From: Cryptomeria japonica
Lineage: Eukaryota; Streptophyta; Pinopsida; Cupressales; Cupressaceae
Direction: 5' to 3'
DNA length: 64,000 nt
Assembly (NCBI RefSeq): GCF_030272615.1
Contig: NC_081409.1
Location: 470,574,573 to 470,638,572 of the forward strand
In this document: positions 24,222 through 36,076 of the stretch, piece after piece
Layout: every line of letters starts with the position of its first letter
Numbering within the stretch: position 1 is the first letter of the stretch
Notes under the pieces: model-generated
What the model was told of the DNA's origin: nothing
Database searches by the model: none
What the model saw: only the letters and a program-made list of their open reading frames with translations
Position numbers and translations under genes: made by a program

Positions 24222-24407
24222 ATGCTCCAAATTGGTTGAGGATCACTGAGGAATTTTCCATTCCTGAGAATTCTCCCTTTCTTTGAGCCTTTACATGAGA
24301 TTGTATGCTTTGTTTCATGTGTAATTTGTGAGTGTTGCATAGAGATCACAAATTGGCATAGGGATCACCCTCTCGGGTTTTGCAGAGCCCAAAGTGTAGA
24401 AGGATCT
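24222..24407 (+). repeat. 373-bp direct repeat, copy 2, left half
   Basis: Same sequence as the first half of 23849-24221. It is interrupted at AAGGATCT by the solo LTR and resumes at 28974, ending near 29160. Confidence 0.9.
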
Positions 24408-26648
24408 TGTAATGCCCCGCCAGGAAACCCCTAAGGGTTTAAGTTAAAAACACTCAAATAGAGTGTAAATATTTTTTTTTATAATAATAATAGTTATGAG
24501 TGTTAATAATTAGTTACAACATTAAGATAATTTGGAGTTATCTAAAACTTAGATAACACAGCGGAAGGCTAAACGAACCTAAGGAGTTTCCCCAACACGA
24601 TTACATAACCTTACACTTAACTCATCTCGCGACAATCGATCCAATTAAGCTGGATATCTTAATTACAAGATAATGCATAAGACATGGACATATATTTATG
24701 TTCGATAATTGACATCTTAGAATTTTAGGAAGCGCTCATTTACTTTGGGTGGTTAGGAGGCCATCATGAGGTTATTTACTCAATGCACATTAATACCTAA
24801 TTAATTTAAGAGGCCTCCCTTAAGGTTCAATGTGATTAATATAACGAAGTTCATTCATTGGTTTTAAGATAACCACCCACATTTGATATCTTTCTTAAAT
24901 ATTAAAAGTATGGCTAATAAGATGAGATTCGTTCATTAAGGATTAAACTTCCATTAATAGAGTGAGGTTCCATCATTTGAATTTAAGCTTAACCATCTAA
25001 TGAGTCGTAGTTCTTTTATGGAGGATAAAATGTGAGTAGCCATAGAATTCATTAATTGAAGTTTTAATAATGCTAATAGATGGACTAAATTCATTAAGGT
25101 GAAAATGTATTAGGAACACATGAGTTCATCCTTTAAATTAAAATATAGTTAGCAAGATGATATTCATCATTACAGGATTAAAATATAAGTTCATAGTGAC
25201 ATTCTCCCATTAGGATTAGAATATAACTATCTTATTTCATGTCACTCTCTTTAGTTAAATGAAGTTAATTTGAAAAGATACTCTTACTAGGATTAAGATA
25301 TAAACAGCTATACGAATACTTCCCTTTTTAGTTCAATTTAGCAATTATAAAGAGATTCTTTTATTAGGGTTATAATTATGGATAAATAGTTGAGTTCACC
25401 CAATTATCAAGTTAATTTGGTAAGTATTATTTGTTGAGATTAAAACGTGAAATAACTAAACAAATTCATCCAATATAACGAAATATAATTAACATGGCGA
25501 TACTCATTTACTAAGATAAAAAGGTAAATACCTATATGGTGTTCATCCTTTAGATTTCAACTTAGAAATTATAACATTAATTCTAACTTTGTTTCCCATT
25601 CATATTCGTTCAATTTACCAACTTATAACAAGATAAAACAATAATGGTAACCTAGTGAGATTCTTTCCACCATTGTTTCCTTTAATTAACATAAACCAAA
25701 TTCTTTTCCATAATCATACTTACAATGTTTTATGAACCTGATCACTACATTTATCAAGATGAATAATTTTATGCACTTGATTTAGCTTCATTAAATTCCC
25801 ATTATACACTTATGAAAAGCAACCATACATGATAACTTAAAGTATGAAATAAAAGAGACAAGGCATTGCATAACACGGATATGATCTCGGAGTTCACCCC
25901 TAAAGGGCTACATCTCCAGGTCTGCTCAACTGCAAGACCCCTCTGCCATTCAATATAGTTAGGAATACATAATTACATGTCTTTTACATCTTTGCCACGT
26001 AGGCAAACACAACCAGTATACAAATGACCACTTTGGTCCATAAATCCTAAATGATGTCCACATAGAGGCGGATCCAACTGAGCATGCTAAGAGAAAGTAC
26101 AAGGTCCATTGTCCATCAGTATTCTATTTAGAGACCTAAGACTTAAACAGGTGCCCCAATTTCAACAACGACAGGGTCCAAAACAAATGCATCAAGGTTT
26201 GCCACCACTTTAAACAAGGCAAATACGGAACTTAAACTTACAACAATTTTTTTTGATCGATACGATATCAAACTTCCATTCATTCTACTAGTATATCGTT
26301 GAAGTGATAACAAAATATATGAAGATAATTTAGATTCAAATTCCATACTCTCCTATACTTTAGTTTTCATTTCTAAAATTCCTGGAAGATCTTAATCATT
26401 CCAATCGAAAGACAATACTTATTTCGAAGAAAAAAAAAAACATCTTATTAAAATATATTACATAACGTTAACAAAAGTGTTTTATTTCAAAGGTCTTCAA
26501 ATAAAGACATTTTTTGATCTCTTTTCCAAAGATTACCTTTCCTATTAGAAATGGGTTCCAAATTTAAACGTTCGTTAATATAAATTTAATAATCCAAGAT
26601 TAATAAATTTTAATTAATCTACAAATTGAAAAGAAATATGCAATCTCC

Positions 26649-26651
<3 letters not shown>

Positions 26652-26681
<30 letters not shown>
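26652..26681. repeat. (TA)n microsatellite
   Basis: An uninterrupted TA dinucleotide run of about 14 units inside the solo LTR. A shorter one follows at about 26820-26836. Confidence 0.9.
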
Positions 26682-26682
<1 letters not shown>

Positions 26683-26920
26683 GCAACTAAAATCTAAATT
26701 TATATAAAATAGATTTTTCTACAAATTTATTACAACTTTTATTCATATCCCATTGCATTTATATCTTCTTCTTTTTTCATTGTATAAATGTAAATATTAT
26801 ATTTTTTTTTCTTTTAAAAAATATATATATATATAAAAAAAAAAAAAAATTATTTTTTGTGGAAACCCTAACCTACGGGTCCCACCTCCCATCACGGGAG
26901 TGGGAGAAGCCAACGCATAG

Positions 26921-27147
26921 GTCCCTGCGGCCCATAATGTGGACGCAGGTCCTGCAAAACCACAGTGTGGTCGTAGGTTCCCTGCGGCCCACAGTGTGGA
27001 CGCAGGCCCTGCGAGCCGCACTGTGGTCGCAGGTCTCCCTGTGGCCCACAGTGTGGTTGCGGGTTCCCTGCGGCCCACGTTGTGGATGCAGGTCCCTGCG
27101 GCCCACATTGTGGACGCAGGTCCCTGCGGACCACAATGTGGTCGCAG
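26921..27147. repeat. GC-rich 28-bp minisatellite with hairpin units
   Basis: Eight copies of a unit of about 28 bp, typified by CCCTGCGGCCCACAGTGTGG followed by (A/T)CGCAG. Each unit is an imperfect inverted repeat (CTGCGGCCCACA against TGTGG-CGCAG), so both strands look alike and long overlapping ORFs appear in several frames on both strands; I regard those as artefacts. This is the most GC-rich stretch of the window and stands in an AT-rich LTR. Confidence 0.9.
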
Positions 27148-28973
27148 GTAGAACTGCAAGCCCGCGGGGAGAGAGAAGGGGGGGGAAAGTGGTGGCACGA
27201 GTTGAGCCTCGGCTCCGCCGCCCGCCAAACCCCAATCGCCCCATTTTGATAATAAATTTTTTTTTTTTAAATAAAGAAACACATGGCCAAAGTAATAACT
27301 GGTTAAAAAAAACCAGTTTGGACTCCATTTTTTACAGTCAAACAAAAAAAAAGTCTTCAAAACAGTTTTCCCCTTTTTTTTTGTGTGTTTTAGTTTTCTC
27401 TCTTCAGAATGTTCGAGAATCCCAAAACAAATCTTGAATCCAATAACAATCAAGCTTTCCAACAAAAAACTGAAACTAACTCTCTAAAACATTCATGGTA
27501 TTATCATTTCTTTTTTTTTTCCAGCATTTCATGGAGAACATTCAATCACAAATTTTTTTTTGATTCAACAATAAATAAAAGGGTAGGTTGGAATCCTACC
27601 TCATATCACATTTCTGGGCAAGACTTGAAGAAGAGCTCCACGTGCCACTTAAAGCAAAACTCAATCTCCTCCCAAAAACCCCAATCTCTCTTCCAAAGCC
27701 ATTTTTTTTCCAACCAGATCACCAAAAGAAAGAACCCCCAAAAATATTTCAAAAACTAGGTTAAATGAGAAACCCCCTTTTTTTGACCTAATTTTCAATT
27801 TCGAATTTAGGCATTTATTTTTAAGATAAAAGAAGATGAAAATGGAAATCATTCATTTCCATTATTCAATACATCTTATTCGCTTTTCTTATTAAAATTA
27901 AAATGCTTCTATTTCTTATTTAATTCTAATTTTAATTTCTCCATATTACTTTAGCCAACATTTATATTTTGAACTATTAACAAGGGTAAGGTATTTAAAT
28001 TAATTTAAATTTCCAAAAATTAATCCTTTATACTATATCAACTTAACAAGTAAAAAGAATAATTTCCTTTAAATAATAAAATTTACCCTTTTCTTTTCCA
28101 AAATGTGAAAATGATTAATTTATTTCTATTTCCCAAATGACTTTAAATCCTTCCTTTCTAAAATGCATAACTCTTTGAATTCGTTATTTTAAAATTAACT
28201 ATTAAATTAACTCGCTATAACATAATAAAGCGACCTTTTTAATAAATGACTAATCTCATGAAAGAAATCTATTTATTCTAATTTTCTCAACTACTAATGT
28301 GTAAATGAACACATTAATTCAAGTTAAATACTTTAAGCTTGCTACAATTATAATTAAAGCGATCTCTTTAACTTAACGATTAATCATATAAAATAAAACT
28401 ACCTATTTTAAATTTCTAAATTACAAATGCGTACATCCTCACATTAAATTGGATTAAATACTTAGGATAACAAACTCCACTTACCTTGCGCAAAGCACGC
28501 AAATTGAGGAAGTCCACCAAATCACACGACACGCAACCCAATGAAAAGAAAGGCCCATGAACCACACACGACGCTCACCTGCCCATGGCTAAGGCGAGAT
28601 GAGAGTTTTATGACCCCCAAATCCGAACTCTGAGGATGGAGGAGGTTTACTCAACCCTGCGAATCCCGAAGGAGATGAACCTCACCCTAGGCGGTGTTGT
28701 ACCTGCAATCTCCTGCACCCATGAATCACGCAAGAATACATATACATATACATATTCAATGAAGGTGTTAGCTCGAGATTTATCACAAGGGTTAGGAAAC
28801 AATTACATTTACACAAGAATCGATGCAAGAGAACAATAATAGGTATGCACAATCATTTATATTATATAAACTACACATTGCATCCCGGTCATCCTACCAT
28901 TCAAGAATGCCACATAGGAAGTCAACCAAGGTCAAACGGGTTTTACAAGTCTGACTAGGGTAGGGGCATTACA

Positions 28974-29160
28974 GATCTTGTATCCTTGTTGAAGTTGGTC
29001 CAAGTCTAAATAATATTGATAGTTGGAAGTGGCTTTCCATAGGTATTTTGAGGAATCAACTTGGTTTATGCCTTGTAGCAGTGTAAACCCGTTCAATTTT
29101 TTTGAGCACCAACAGGAGGAGGGAGATCCACTCCCAGATCCCATGAATAGCATGCACCTA
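28974..29160 (+). repeat. 373-bp direct repeat, copy 2, right half
   Basis: Continues copy 2 after the solo LTR, from the GATCT target duplication through GTAGCAGTGTAAACCCGTTC to CATGCACCTAAAAAT. Together with 24222-24407 it matches 23849-24221. Confidence 0.88.
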
Positions 29161-29394
29161 AAAATATATTACATCTAAGGGCTGGTTTAATTTAGCATTA
29201 CTTTCTGCATTTGCATATCATTTTCATTTATGCATTGTATCTCATATAGTTTCTTTCCTAAATGCATTGCATCCGCAATCTTCATAGCATATAATCTTTG
29301 CTTGAGCATATAGTTGCATCAATAAAACAAGTTGATTGTCTAAATCATTCACCTATATGCACTGAAAGGAGAGAAGGTGGTCTCATTTCCTAAA
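29161..29394. other. Unassigned AT-rich spacer
   Basis: No gene, repeat boundary or recognisable element sequence seen. Confidence 0.5.
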
Positions 29395-29459
29395 TACTTG
29401 TTCATGAAGTCTTTAAGAGGTCTTTAGTCATTCATCTTTGGTGTTACCTTACAATTGAG
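29395..29459 (+). repeat. 65-bp direct repeat left of the copia solo LTR
   Basis: ACTTGTTCATGAAGTC through ACAATTGAG recurs at 30675-30739 with a handful of changes. The two copies flank the solo LTR tightly. This is far longer than the 5-bp target duplication of copia elements. Confidence 0.85.
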
Positions 29460-30674
29460 AAATTGATGAGCTTATAAGGCACTGAGAGGGGGGTGAATCA
29501 GTGATAGTAAAAACAATACAAATTTTAATATGAATTTCACCAACTTAAAACTCAATAGACATGTAACAAATAACACCAAGTATGCAATCACCACATAAAG
29601 CATAAAGCACATGACACAAGAGTTTATACATGGAAAACCCAAATGGGAAAAACCACGATGGGAGTTAGTACCCATAAAATCCACTAACTACAGTATAGAG
29701 ATATGACCGATTAAGGTCTACAACATCCAGTTAGGGGCACACCTTGTTAGAAGTGTCTATGCCCGGTTAAGAGCATTACAAAAAGGCCTATGAGGACTAG
29801 ACCTGTTAGGAGCTACCCAAGTAACTAGGATTTGCAAACACAAGCTAATGTGTCACCTGGTTAGAGGATTTAATTATCAGAACTATTAGGATCTAACGGC
29901 ACCCTATTAGGAGTGACCTTGTAAGAGGATTTTCTTGTTGCAACTGTTAGGAAGATAACAAGTACAAATGATCTCAGTATAAAACCTTTTGTGTCTGATA
30001 AGATCCACTTCAGAACATTACAACATCACAGAGACTTCATCTCTCAACTCCTTTGATCTTCGCACTATCAGAAATACAAAATTCGCTCCACATATCACAC
30101 TAAAAAGCTCATGTATATATATCCCTTCATACATTATCACACAATTGAAATTAGGATAAGGTCGGCTAGAACCTTACTAATTCCCTAGGTTCAATGCATC
30201 TAGACAATCTTGCATTGTACGCTTTAGTTATGTCAGCCACCGACATAACAAATCCAATTATGTGTCGTGCCACCGATCTGAGTGATTTTCATCACTACCG
30301 GTTAATTGTGTTTCTTGATCTCTACCTTGTTGATCGACTCTCATTCATCTTATCAAATCTTCTCATGTGGTCGACAACATATCCTCATCTGATAATCTTC
30401 AATGCTACTGCAAAACCGCATTCCTTCACCCTTCATGGATTTCATGTACCGGTTGTCGGTGTGAGACTATGTCAGTCATTTTACCGATTCTGATGGAATT
30501 GCCTCTATTTACCTGTTGCACTGTATAGTATAGATGACAAGAAAATATAGTTTCCATCAATGACAACATATAGAATAGTCATCATACATCAATTTAACCT
30601 CTTTTCATCTACAGACAAGTACTGGTTGCATCTAACATTACATTACTAGTTGACCAAATGATCAAATGCCAACA
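29460..30674 (-). mobile_element. Solo LTR of a Ty1/copia element
   Basis: On the plus strand it carries the end-specific CACTGAGAGGGGGGTGAATC block at its left and CCAACA at its right, the reverse of the copia LTRs at 43437-44464 and 53202-54713. The inside holds the same series of CCTAAC-GGG-like decamers (29720-29960) and the GGGTTTTCCCATTTGGG-type block. No internal coding region is attached. The left terminus is uncertain by a few bases (TGAGAAATTG or TGATGAGC). No 5-bp target duplication is evident. Confidence 0.75.
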
Positions 30675-30739
30675 ACTTGTGCATGAAGTCTTTAGGAGGT
30701 CTTTAGTCATTCATCTTTGACGTTACCTTGTAATTGAGC
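30675..30739 (+). repeat. 65-bp direct repeat right of the copia solo LTR
   Basis: Second copy of 29395-29459; see that entry. It starts directly after the LTR terminal CCAACA. Confidence 0.85.
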
Positions 30740-31559
30740 TTTATCCATGGTTGTGTAGAGGTTTCACTATTAAGTCTTGTTACCCAGCATCTATAAATTT
30801 CTATATATCACACATTAATCAATGCTCTAAGTCATTACAGATACCTAGTTGGTCGTGTAGCTAGTGAAAAAATCAAAATTCTACTTCAACGCCCTTGTAA
30901 TTATCATACCCACATAGGTTTCATTACTTACAAGTCAAGGCAAGAAAAATGAAAAAGAAAAGTGTTATGCCAATATCCATATCAAAATATCATGGCAAGA
31001 AAGAGAAAAGATATATAACTGAAATATCACACATACAAGTGCAATAAAAGCTTGACTATGGGAACATGCAAGTAACTCCATTATAGCTATGGACGATCAT
31101 TGGCAATGGAGCAATGTTTGAGAGATTACGGTGTATAACCTCATCAAATCCCTTAAATCTTGTTGGTAGTGAGGCTCTATCCAGGTCGCTTTTGAAGTCA
31201 GAATACCTCACATAGCTAGTCACATAGGATTCCAAGGGTCTGTAATGGTTATAAGGGTAGGAATAAACTCAAATGCACACACATCGGCAAAACAAGATCA
31301 AAGTTTCAAGAATTGATGGAGAATTTTTTCGTGCCTCCATTCATAAATCTTGGTTACATAGTGTGCTAAGTTGAATTGTCTAAACTCTTCTAAGAATGGA
31401 TTGAACTCCTATCTCTAAAACCTTTTGCACCTTTAATTCAATTAGTGCGTTTCAAAATGAAAGACACACACAATCACTCTTATTCAAATAAGAAATGTAT
31501 TTTGCATCTTCATAACATAGCTGCATTTCAAAATTTCATTGTCTCTACTGCATTTTCCA
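30740..31559. other. Unassigned region
   Basis: About 0.8 kb without credible coding sequence or a terminal signature I recognise. Mixed composition; probably old transposon debris. Confidence 0.4.
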
Positions 31560-32560
31560 GACCCTCATGTCACCATAGGTCTGCATATTGGGGGCATAGC
31601 TACAAAAATCCTAAAAATTGTAAAAAGTCTTGAAAAAATCCTTAAAATCAGATAAAGTCATAAAAAATCCTAAAAATCAGATAAAGTCATGAAAAAATCA
31701 TAAAAATCAGATAAAGTTATGAAAAAATCAGATAATGTCATGAAAAAATCATAAAAATCAGATAATGCTGAAAAATCCTAAAAATCAAATAATGTCCTGA
31801 AAAAACCCTAAAAATCATGAAACGGTCTTGAAAAAGATACAAAAAACATTAAAAAAACAACAAAATCAAAAACATCAAAAAATCCAACAAAATCAACTGA
31901 AAACATTCAAATATCGATCCACAAAAGCCAAAAACATCAAAAAAGCTCTTAGACAATAACTAAAAATCGAAAACAATCAAAAACTTGCAATAAAATGTCT
32001 CGTGAGAAATAAATACCCACTCAGATATCAAGCAAACACTTCACAAAAAGTTAAACAAAGGATATAACTATCTTATCAAACATCTACAACTAAACAAATC
32101 AAATCTTATCAATCATCAATATCCATATCAACGTTCTCTTTATCTTGTCTTAAACAAAAGAGGATACACTCGAAACCAAACAGATCAGTCTTAATTGGGG
32201 TCTGCAACTTTTTGAAACCAGACATTATCAACCATCACATCAAACAAATAAAAGAAAAGGCACAGTCAATTAAGTTGTTGAGCTTTGTCTAATTTGGTTT
32301 TTATCTTTTCTCAATTGACGAAGATCATGTTTCCATGCTACTCAAGGATGTCCAAAAATGACTAGAGGAGCTATGATGAGCATGATCCTTTTCTTTCTTT
32401 GTTTTTTTTGTGGTGTGAACCAATGAAGCTATGGGGCAATGGCTCTTATGGGTGTCTATGATAGCAGCATTTAGCCTGTGAATGCCACACATACCTTGAA
32501 CCTTAGTGTAATTCCTAGAATGGAGGGTTCATTCCTTGTTTGTTAGGTGTTTGTTTCTTA
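31560..32560 (+). mobile_element. Plus-strand fragment of the Ty3/gypsy 3' UTR family
   Basis: Matches, in opposite orientation, the 3' UTR of the elements at 7183-8300 and 56440-57300: an A-rich periodic array (31630-31870, units like AAAAATCAGATAAAGTCATG) followed near 32310-32380 by GATCATGTTTCCATGCTACT, which corresponds to reverse-strand sequence at 56440-56490 and 7620-7645. It breaks off before a polypurine tract. No coding sequence. Confidence 0.65.
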
Positions 32561-33288
32561 CAATGAGATATCTTTATGCCTTCGTTCTTTATACCTTGAT
32601 GTACGCAACTTTATTGTTCCATAATAAGGCTCAGTGATGATAATGTGTTGTGCATTGAATAAAGACAAGAAGACTATTCATCATCAATCATATCATATCA
32701 TTTCATGTCTCATCATGTTGATTGTATCAATCAAGATCATATCTCCTAGTGGATTGACTTTAGTTTTCTTCCTCATCTCTCTCATCAAACCTTTCATCCT
32801 ACTAACATTTCTTCTAACAAAGTCAAAGAGATATTTTGGCACATTTGAAACAAAAACATTAATTGCATTTCAATTAGCATTCATTTAGCTAGTTCATTTA
32901 GATCATTCATTTCATTACATTCATTTAATCTCATTATCCTGTTAAATTACATTCATTAGTTACATTTCATTTAAGTGGGTTATCATTTAACCACTTTAAT
33001 AGTTACATTAAATTATTAAAGATAGTCACATACACTTAAAATGCATCACACAATCTATCATTCAATCAAACTGAATCACATAGAATCATACATCATATAG
33101 AACTACATGACACATCACATAAAAAGCACAAACAAAATCATATAGACTGCATAACATAAATATGCATCATCAATAGAACACAAGCATATAGAACGTCGCC
33201 AAAACTGTATATCATATAACAAAAATGATAATGTATCAAGGTATACAACAAAAATCCCAATGGATTGACTAATATCATCAAATAAGTT
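32561..33288. other. AT-rich region without a gene
   Basis: CATTTA- and CATCA-rich simple sequence at 32860-33140. No coding sequence. It lies just downstream of the 3' end of the minus-strand PMD pseudogene and may include its 3' UTR. Confidence 0.45.
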
Positions 33289-35263
33289 TCAACCAACACT
33301 GCCTCTATCTTCAGGAGGATCCTGCCTACTAGATCCTTCTCCAAGATCTCCTGATGATGCCCTAGGAGGACCCATCACTCCTTCGTTGCTAGTTTGTCGA
33401 CTCATGACTCTACTAGATCTTCTATGAGATCTATAGGCTTTATAGCCAGGCTCCCTTTGACCCTCAAGAATGCCTCTCTCATATGCCTGTCTATAGTATA
33501 TAGCCTCCTGGGAAGCACTGAAAAATCCATAATGCCTACATTCGTGCATATGTCCCTAGACCAAACAACTAATCATAAGCACCCATGGTCAACTATGCTC
33601 TATGCACATCCTCATCTCTCTCCTGTTGGAGGTGATCCCTCTCTGTCAAAATGTAATTCCTCTCTACCTCTAAGGATCCATAATCTCTCTGGAACAACTC
33701 TCTATCCTCCCTCCATCTCTCTTTAACCCTCGCCACCACATCCTCCAAGCTCCATATCTGTGCTCTGAGAATCTGCACAATATCACCCACCCTCCTTGCC
33801 AATGCATCCTCCAGACTCCAAATCTATGCCCTGAGTACCTATGGATCATCATTGTCATCTCCATCCCCACCTCCCTCTGCAGTAGGAAAATCCTCCAACT
33901 TGGGCATATTAATGTCATTTACGCCCTTGACATCATCCTCATTGTCCCCTCCATTGCTCAATGATCCTGAACTAGAATCATCATCTCCCTCCTCATCTAA
34001 ACTGTAGAATCAGTGTCTCCACCAATTTCTACCTCTGTATCCTCTCCCTCATCTCCCTCATCCTCCTCCTCCTCCTCTCCTTTTTCTGCTATAGATATCA
34101 AATCTGTTGTGGAGATATAGGAATGGTAGGATCTATCAAAGGAATGGGTCTATGTGCCAACCACCACCCATCATATTGATTTATCATCCCCTTATCCATT
34201 GAACCAACCCCCCAACCCCACTACATAGGATGTAAGGAATCAAACACACCAATAGCAACATGAGGTTGAATACAAGCCTCCCAATCACTGATCTCGCGGG
34301 TAACACAAGCAAAGTATGCAGTCATATTGGGAATACCCTGTATCTCTCCAAACTGTCAGAGTACCTATCCTGGAAGATGTATGTCAATAATCTGATGAGT
34401 ATTCAAATCCCAACCAATAAGATATTGTTGTTGATGACAAATTGGTAAATATTGAGCATCATCTACCCAACCAAGGAAATCCAAATATGGTCGCCATGTG
34501 AAGTACTGTAAAATATCTGATGTCTCTAATACAAGGTGTTCCTTGAGCCCCTATCTAAGACTTGGAGTGTACCTGTATGCATAAGGTTGCTCACCCTCGA
34601 GAGCAACATGAAAAACTGGCCGAGAGATGGCTATATACTCCCAAGCCCAAACCTGGAGCATGTAATGCCACATCCAATAGATTTCTGCCATAGATATACT
34701 ATGTCATGCATCTAATAATATAAAGTTGCAAGAAGACATGGACCCCAAGAAAACACACATTTGTGTATAATAATATCATGGATCACACGACCCCATCCAA
34801 CTGGAAATCCATGTGACCTCCTATCTGGTATCAATGAACCTTCTACTATACTACACAAGAATACAGTGAGGTCATCATAGTCCATCTGTTCTCATGGGAT
34901 CTCATATTGACCTCTCATACGCAAGTCGTGCTCATTGCACTCAAAGAGATCACATAAACTATCTATCCCATCTCTACGATCATATACGACTCTCACACCA
35001 TGGATAGGAATGTGCAAAATCCGTCAAACATCCTCTAAGGTAATGGATGCCTCTCCAGTAGGCAAATGGAAGGAACGCATCTCAGAATGCCACCGCTCGA
35101 CTAAAGCAGTAATCATGGCCCTGTTGGTTGTAACCTCTAGAAGATGCAATATATATTATAATCCCAAATGTCTGACCAATGATACTTCCTCACCAAGCAA
35201 CTCATCTCACCTATCAAGACCATCAGACCTCATCTATCTATATATGAGGACATTAAAATTCAC

Positions 35264-35645
35264 CTGCAAGTGAAAATACGACAAGTATATCACAAAAACT
35301 ATTCGCATGACAAAATTCAATTTACACATATTAAAAAATTAAAGTTTACAACGAATGTGAATCAGTTATGCCTAATGCGAATCAATAAGAGCTATTGCAT
35401 AGCATTATAAATGAATGTGAATTTTCCAAAGCAAATGTGTAACAATAGTATTGAATGTGCATCAGAATGCACAAATGCGAATCAATTAGTCGAATGTAAA
35501 CTAATAATATTGAATGTGAATAACTAAAAATGATTGTGCACAAATTGAAATGTGAATGTGCATTAATTCAAAAAATTTGCTCTGAGGAAAATTTTTAAAA
35601 ATAGCAAAAATAGGCATAAACAAACAAAAATTTTGAAATGTGTAC
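35264..35645 (-). other. Intron-like GT-AG gap in the PMD pseudogene
   Basis: On the minus strand coding sequence stops at GGCATG|GTACAC and resumes after TTTTCACTTGCAG|GTGAAT, giving a 382-bp AT-rich gap with GT and AG borders and a pyrimidine-rich acceptor. The joined phase is off by one as it stands, so either an indel has shifted it or this is not a real intron. The gap also holds an array of AATG(C/T)GAATCA-like decamers. Confidence 0.4.
35290..35600. repeat. AATGTGAATCA-like short repeats
   Basis: About ten imperfect copies of AATG(T/C)GAATCA or AATGTGCAT occur on the plus strand at irregular 20-40 bp spacing. They lie mostly inside the intron-like gap. Confidence 0.6.
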
Positions 35646-36076
35646 CATGCCTCCAGTCCCAAGTGGTCTCTGGTATGATGTAACTTGATCAGATAGGTGC
35701 AATCACGCTCAAAAGTCGGCCATGTCGCAAAGTCGTAGGAAGGCTCAAAACTCACAATGATCTCCAAGAACTCAAAAGAATGCAAATGAGCAAATGAAAG
35801 GGCCAAATCACTATTTATAGCTCAAAATTAGGGTTTTTACCACTCCAACAACTGTGGTCCCCCTAAACTTCAAAGCACTTGCAGACCAGTCAAACAGACT
35901 CGAAATCGTGCAAAACTTCACACGATTGCTCACTGGCATGGTATCCAAAATGGTCTCAATTTCAAAAAAAATTGACCACTTTTTTTGAGGGGGCATATTT
36001 ACACTATAAGCATCGCCGAGGAATATTGGGGTAGAAGATTTTCTCACTTTGAAACAATTTTCTCTCAAAATTGTGT

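Larger units (their letters stand above)
24408..28973. mobile_element. 4.57-kb solo LTR of a long-LTR Ty3/gypsy element
   Basis: Starts TGTAATGCCCCGCC and ends GGGGCATTACA, and is flanked by GATCT at 24403-24407 and 28974-28978, so both ends and the target duplication are intact. There is no retroviral coding sequence inside, and no internal pair of LTRs, so it is a solo LTR left by recombination. Its first bases resemble the LTR starting TGTAATGCCTGCCAAAATAC at 59385, a chromovirus LTR of almost the same length (4.5 kb), so membership of a related long-LTR chromovirus is likely. If it follows that element it lies in minus orientation. It contains a GC-rich minisatellite and long AT-rich stretches. 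Confidence 0.85.
33289..35806 (-). pseudogene. Plant mobile domain (PMD)-like pseudogene
   Basis: Read on the minus strand, the first segment (35806 to about 35646) gives TFERDCTYLIKLHHTRDHLG. From about 35260 the frame reads LVRHLGL, NRAMITALVERWHSEM, RSFHLPTGEASITLEDV and RILHIPIHG. This pattern (ALVERW, then FHLP-GE-TITLEDV, then LP-hG) is the signature of the plant mobile domain found in MAIN/MAIL proteins and in many plant transposons. Further down is an acidic stretch (about 34100-33900), a coiled coil (LEVERNYILTERDHLQQERD) and the tail SASQEAIYYRQAYERG, ending at 33289 after a Ser/Arg-rich region. Several stops and frameshifts make it a pseudogene. It lies antisense to the polypurine tract and LTR at 36077-36900, an arrangement known for extra ORFs of Tat-lineage elements; a PMD-bearing DNA transposon is the alternative. 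Confidence 0.75.

Noticed and set aside
26797-27465. Long overlapping ORFs on both strands over the GC-rich repeat
   Set aside because: They arise from a 28-bp repeat that is nearly its own reverse complement; no domain, and they extend into AT-rich LTR sequence.
24408-28973. DNA transposon with 11-bp terminal inverted repeats (TGTAATGCCCC)
   Set aside because: TG...CA ends, a 5-bp target duplication and similarity to the chromovirus LTR start at 59385 fit a solo LTR better; no transposase.
30740-31559. Host gene exon
   Set aside because: No splice-consistent coding segments or conserved domain seen on either strand.
33394-33726. Plus-strand ORF of 110 codons
   Set aside because: Antisense shadow of the coiled-coil and tail of the PMD pseudogene.
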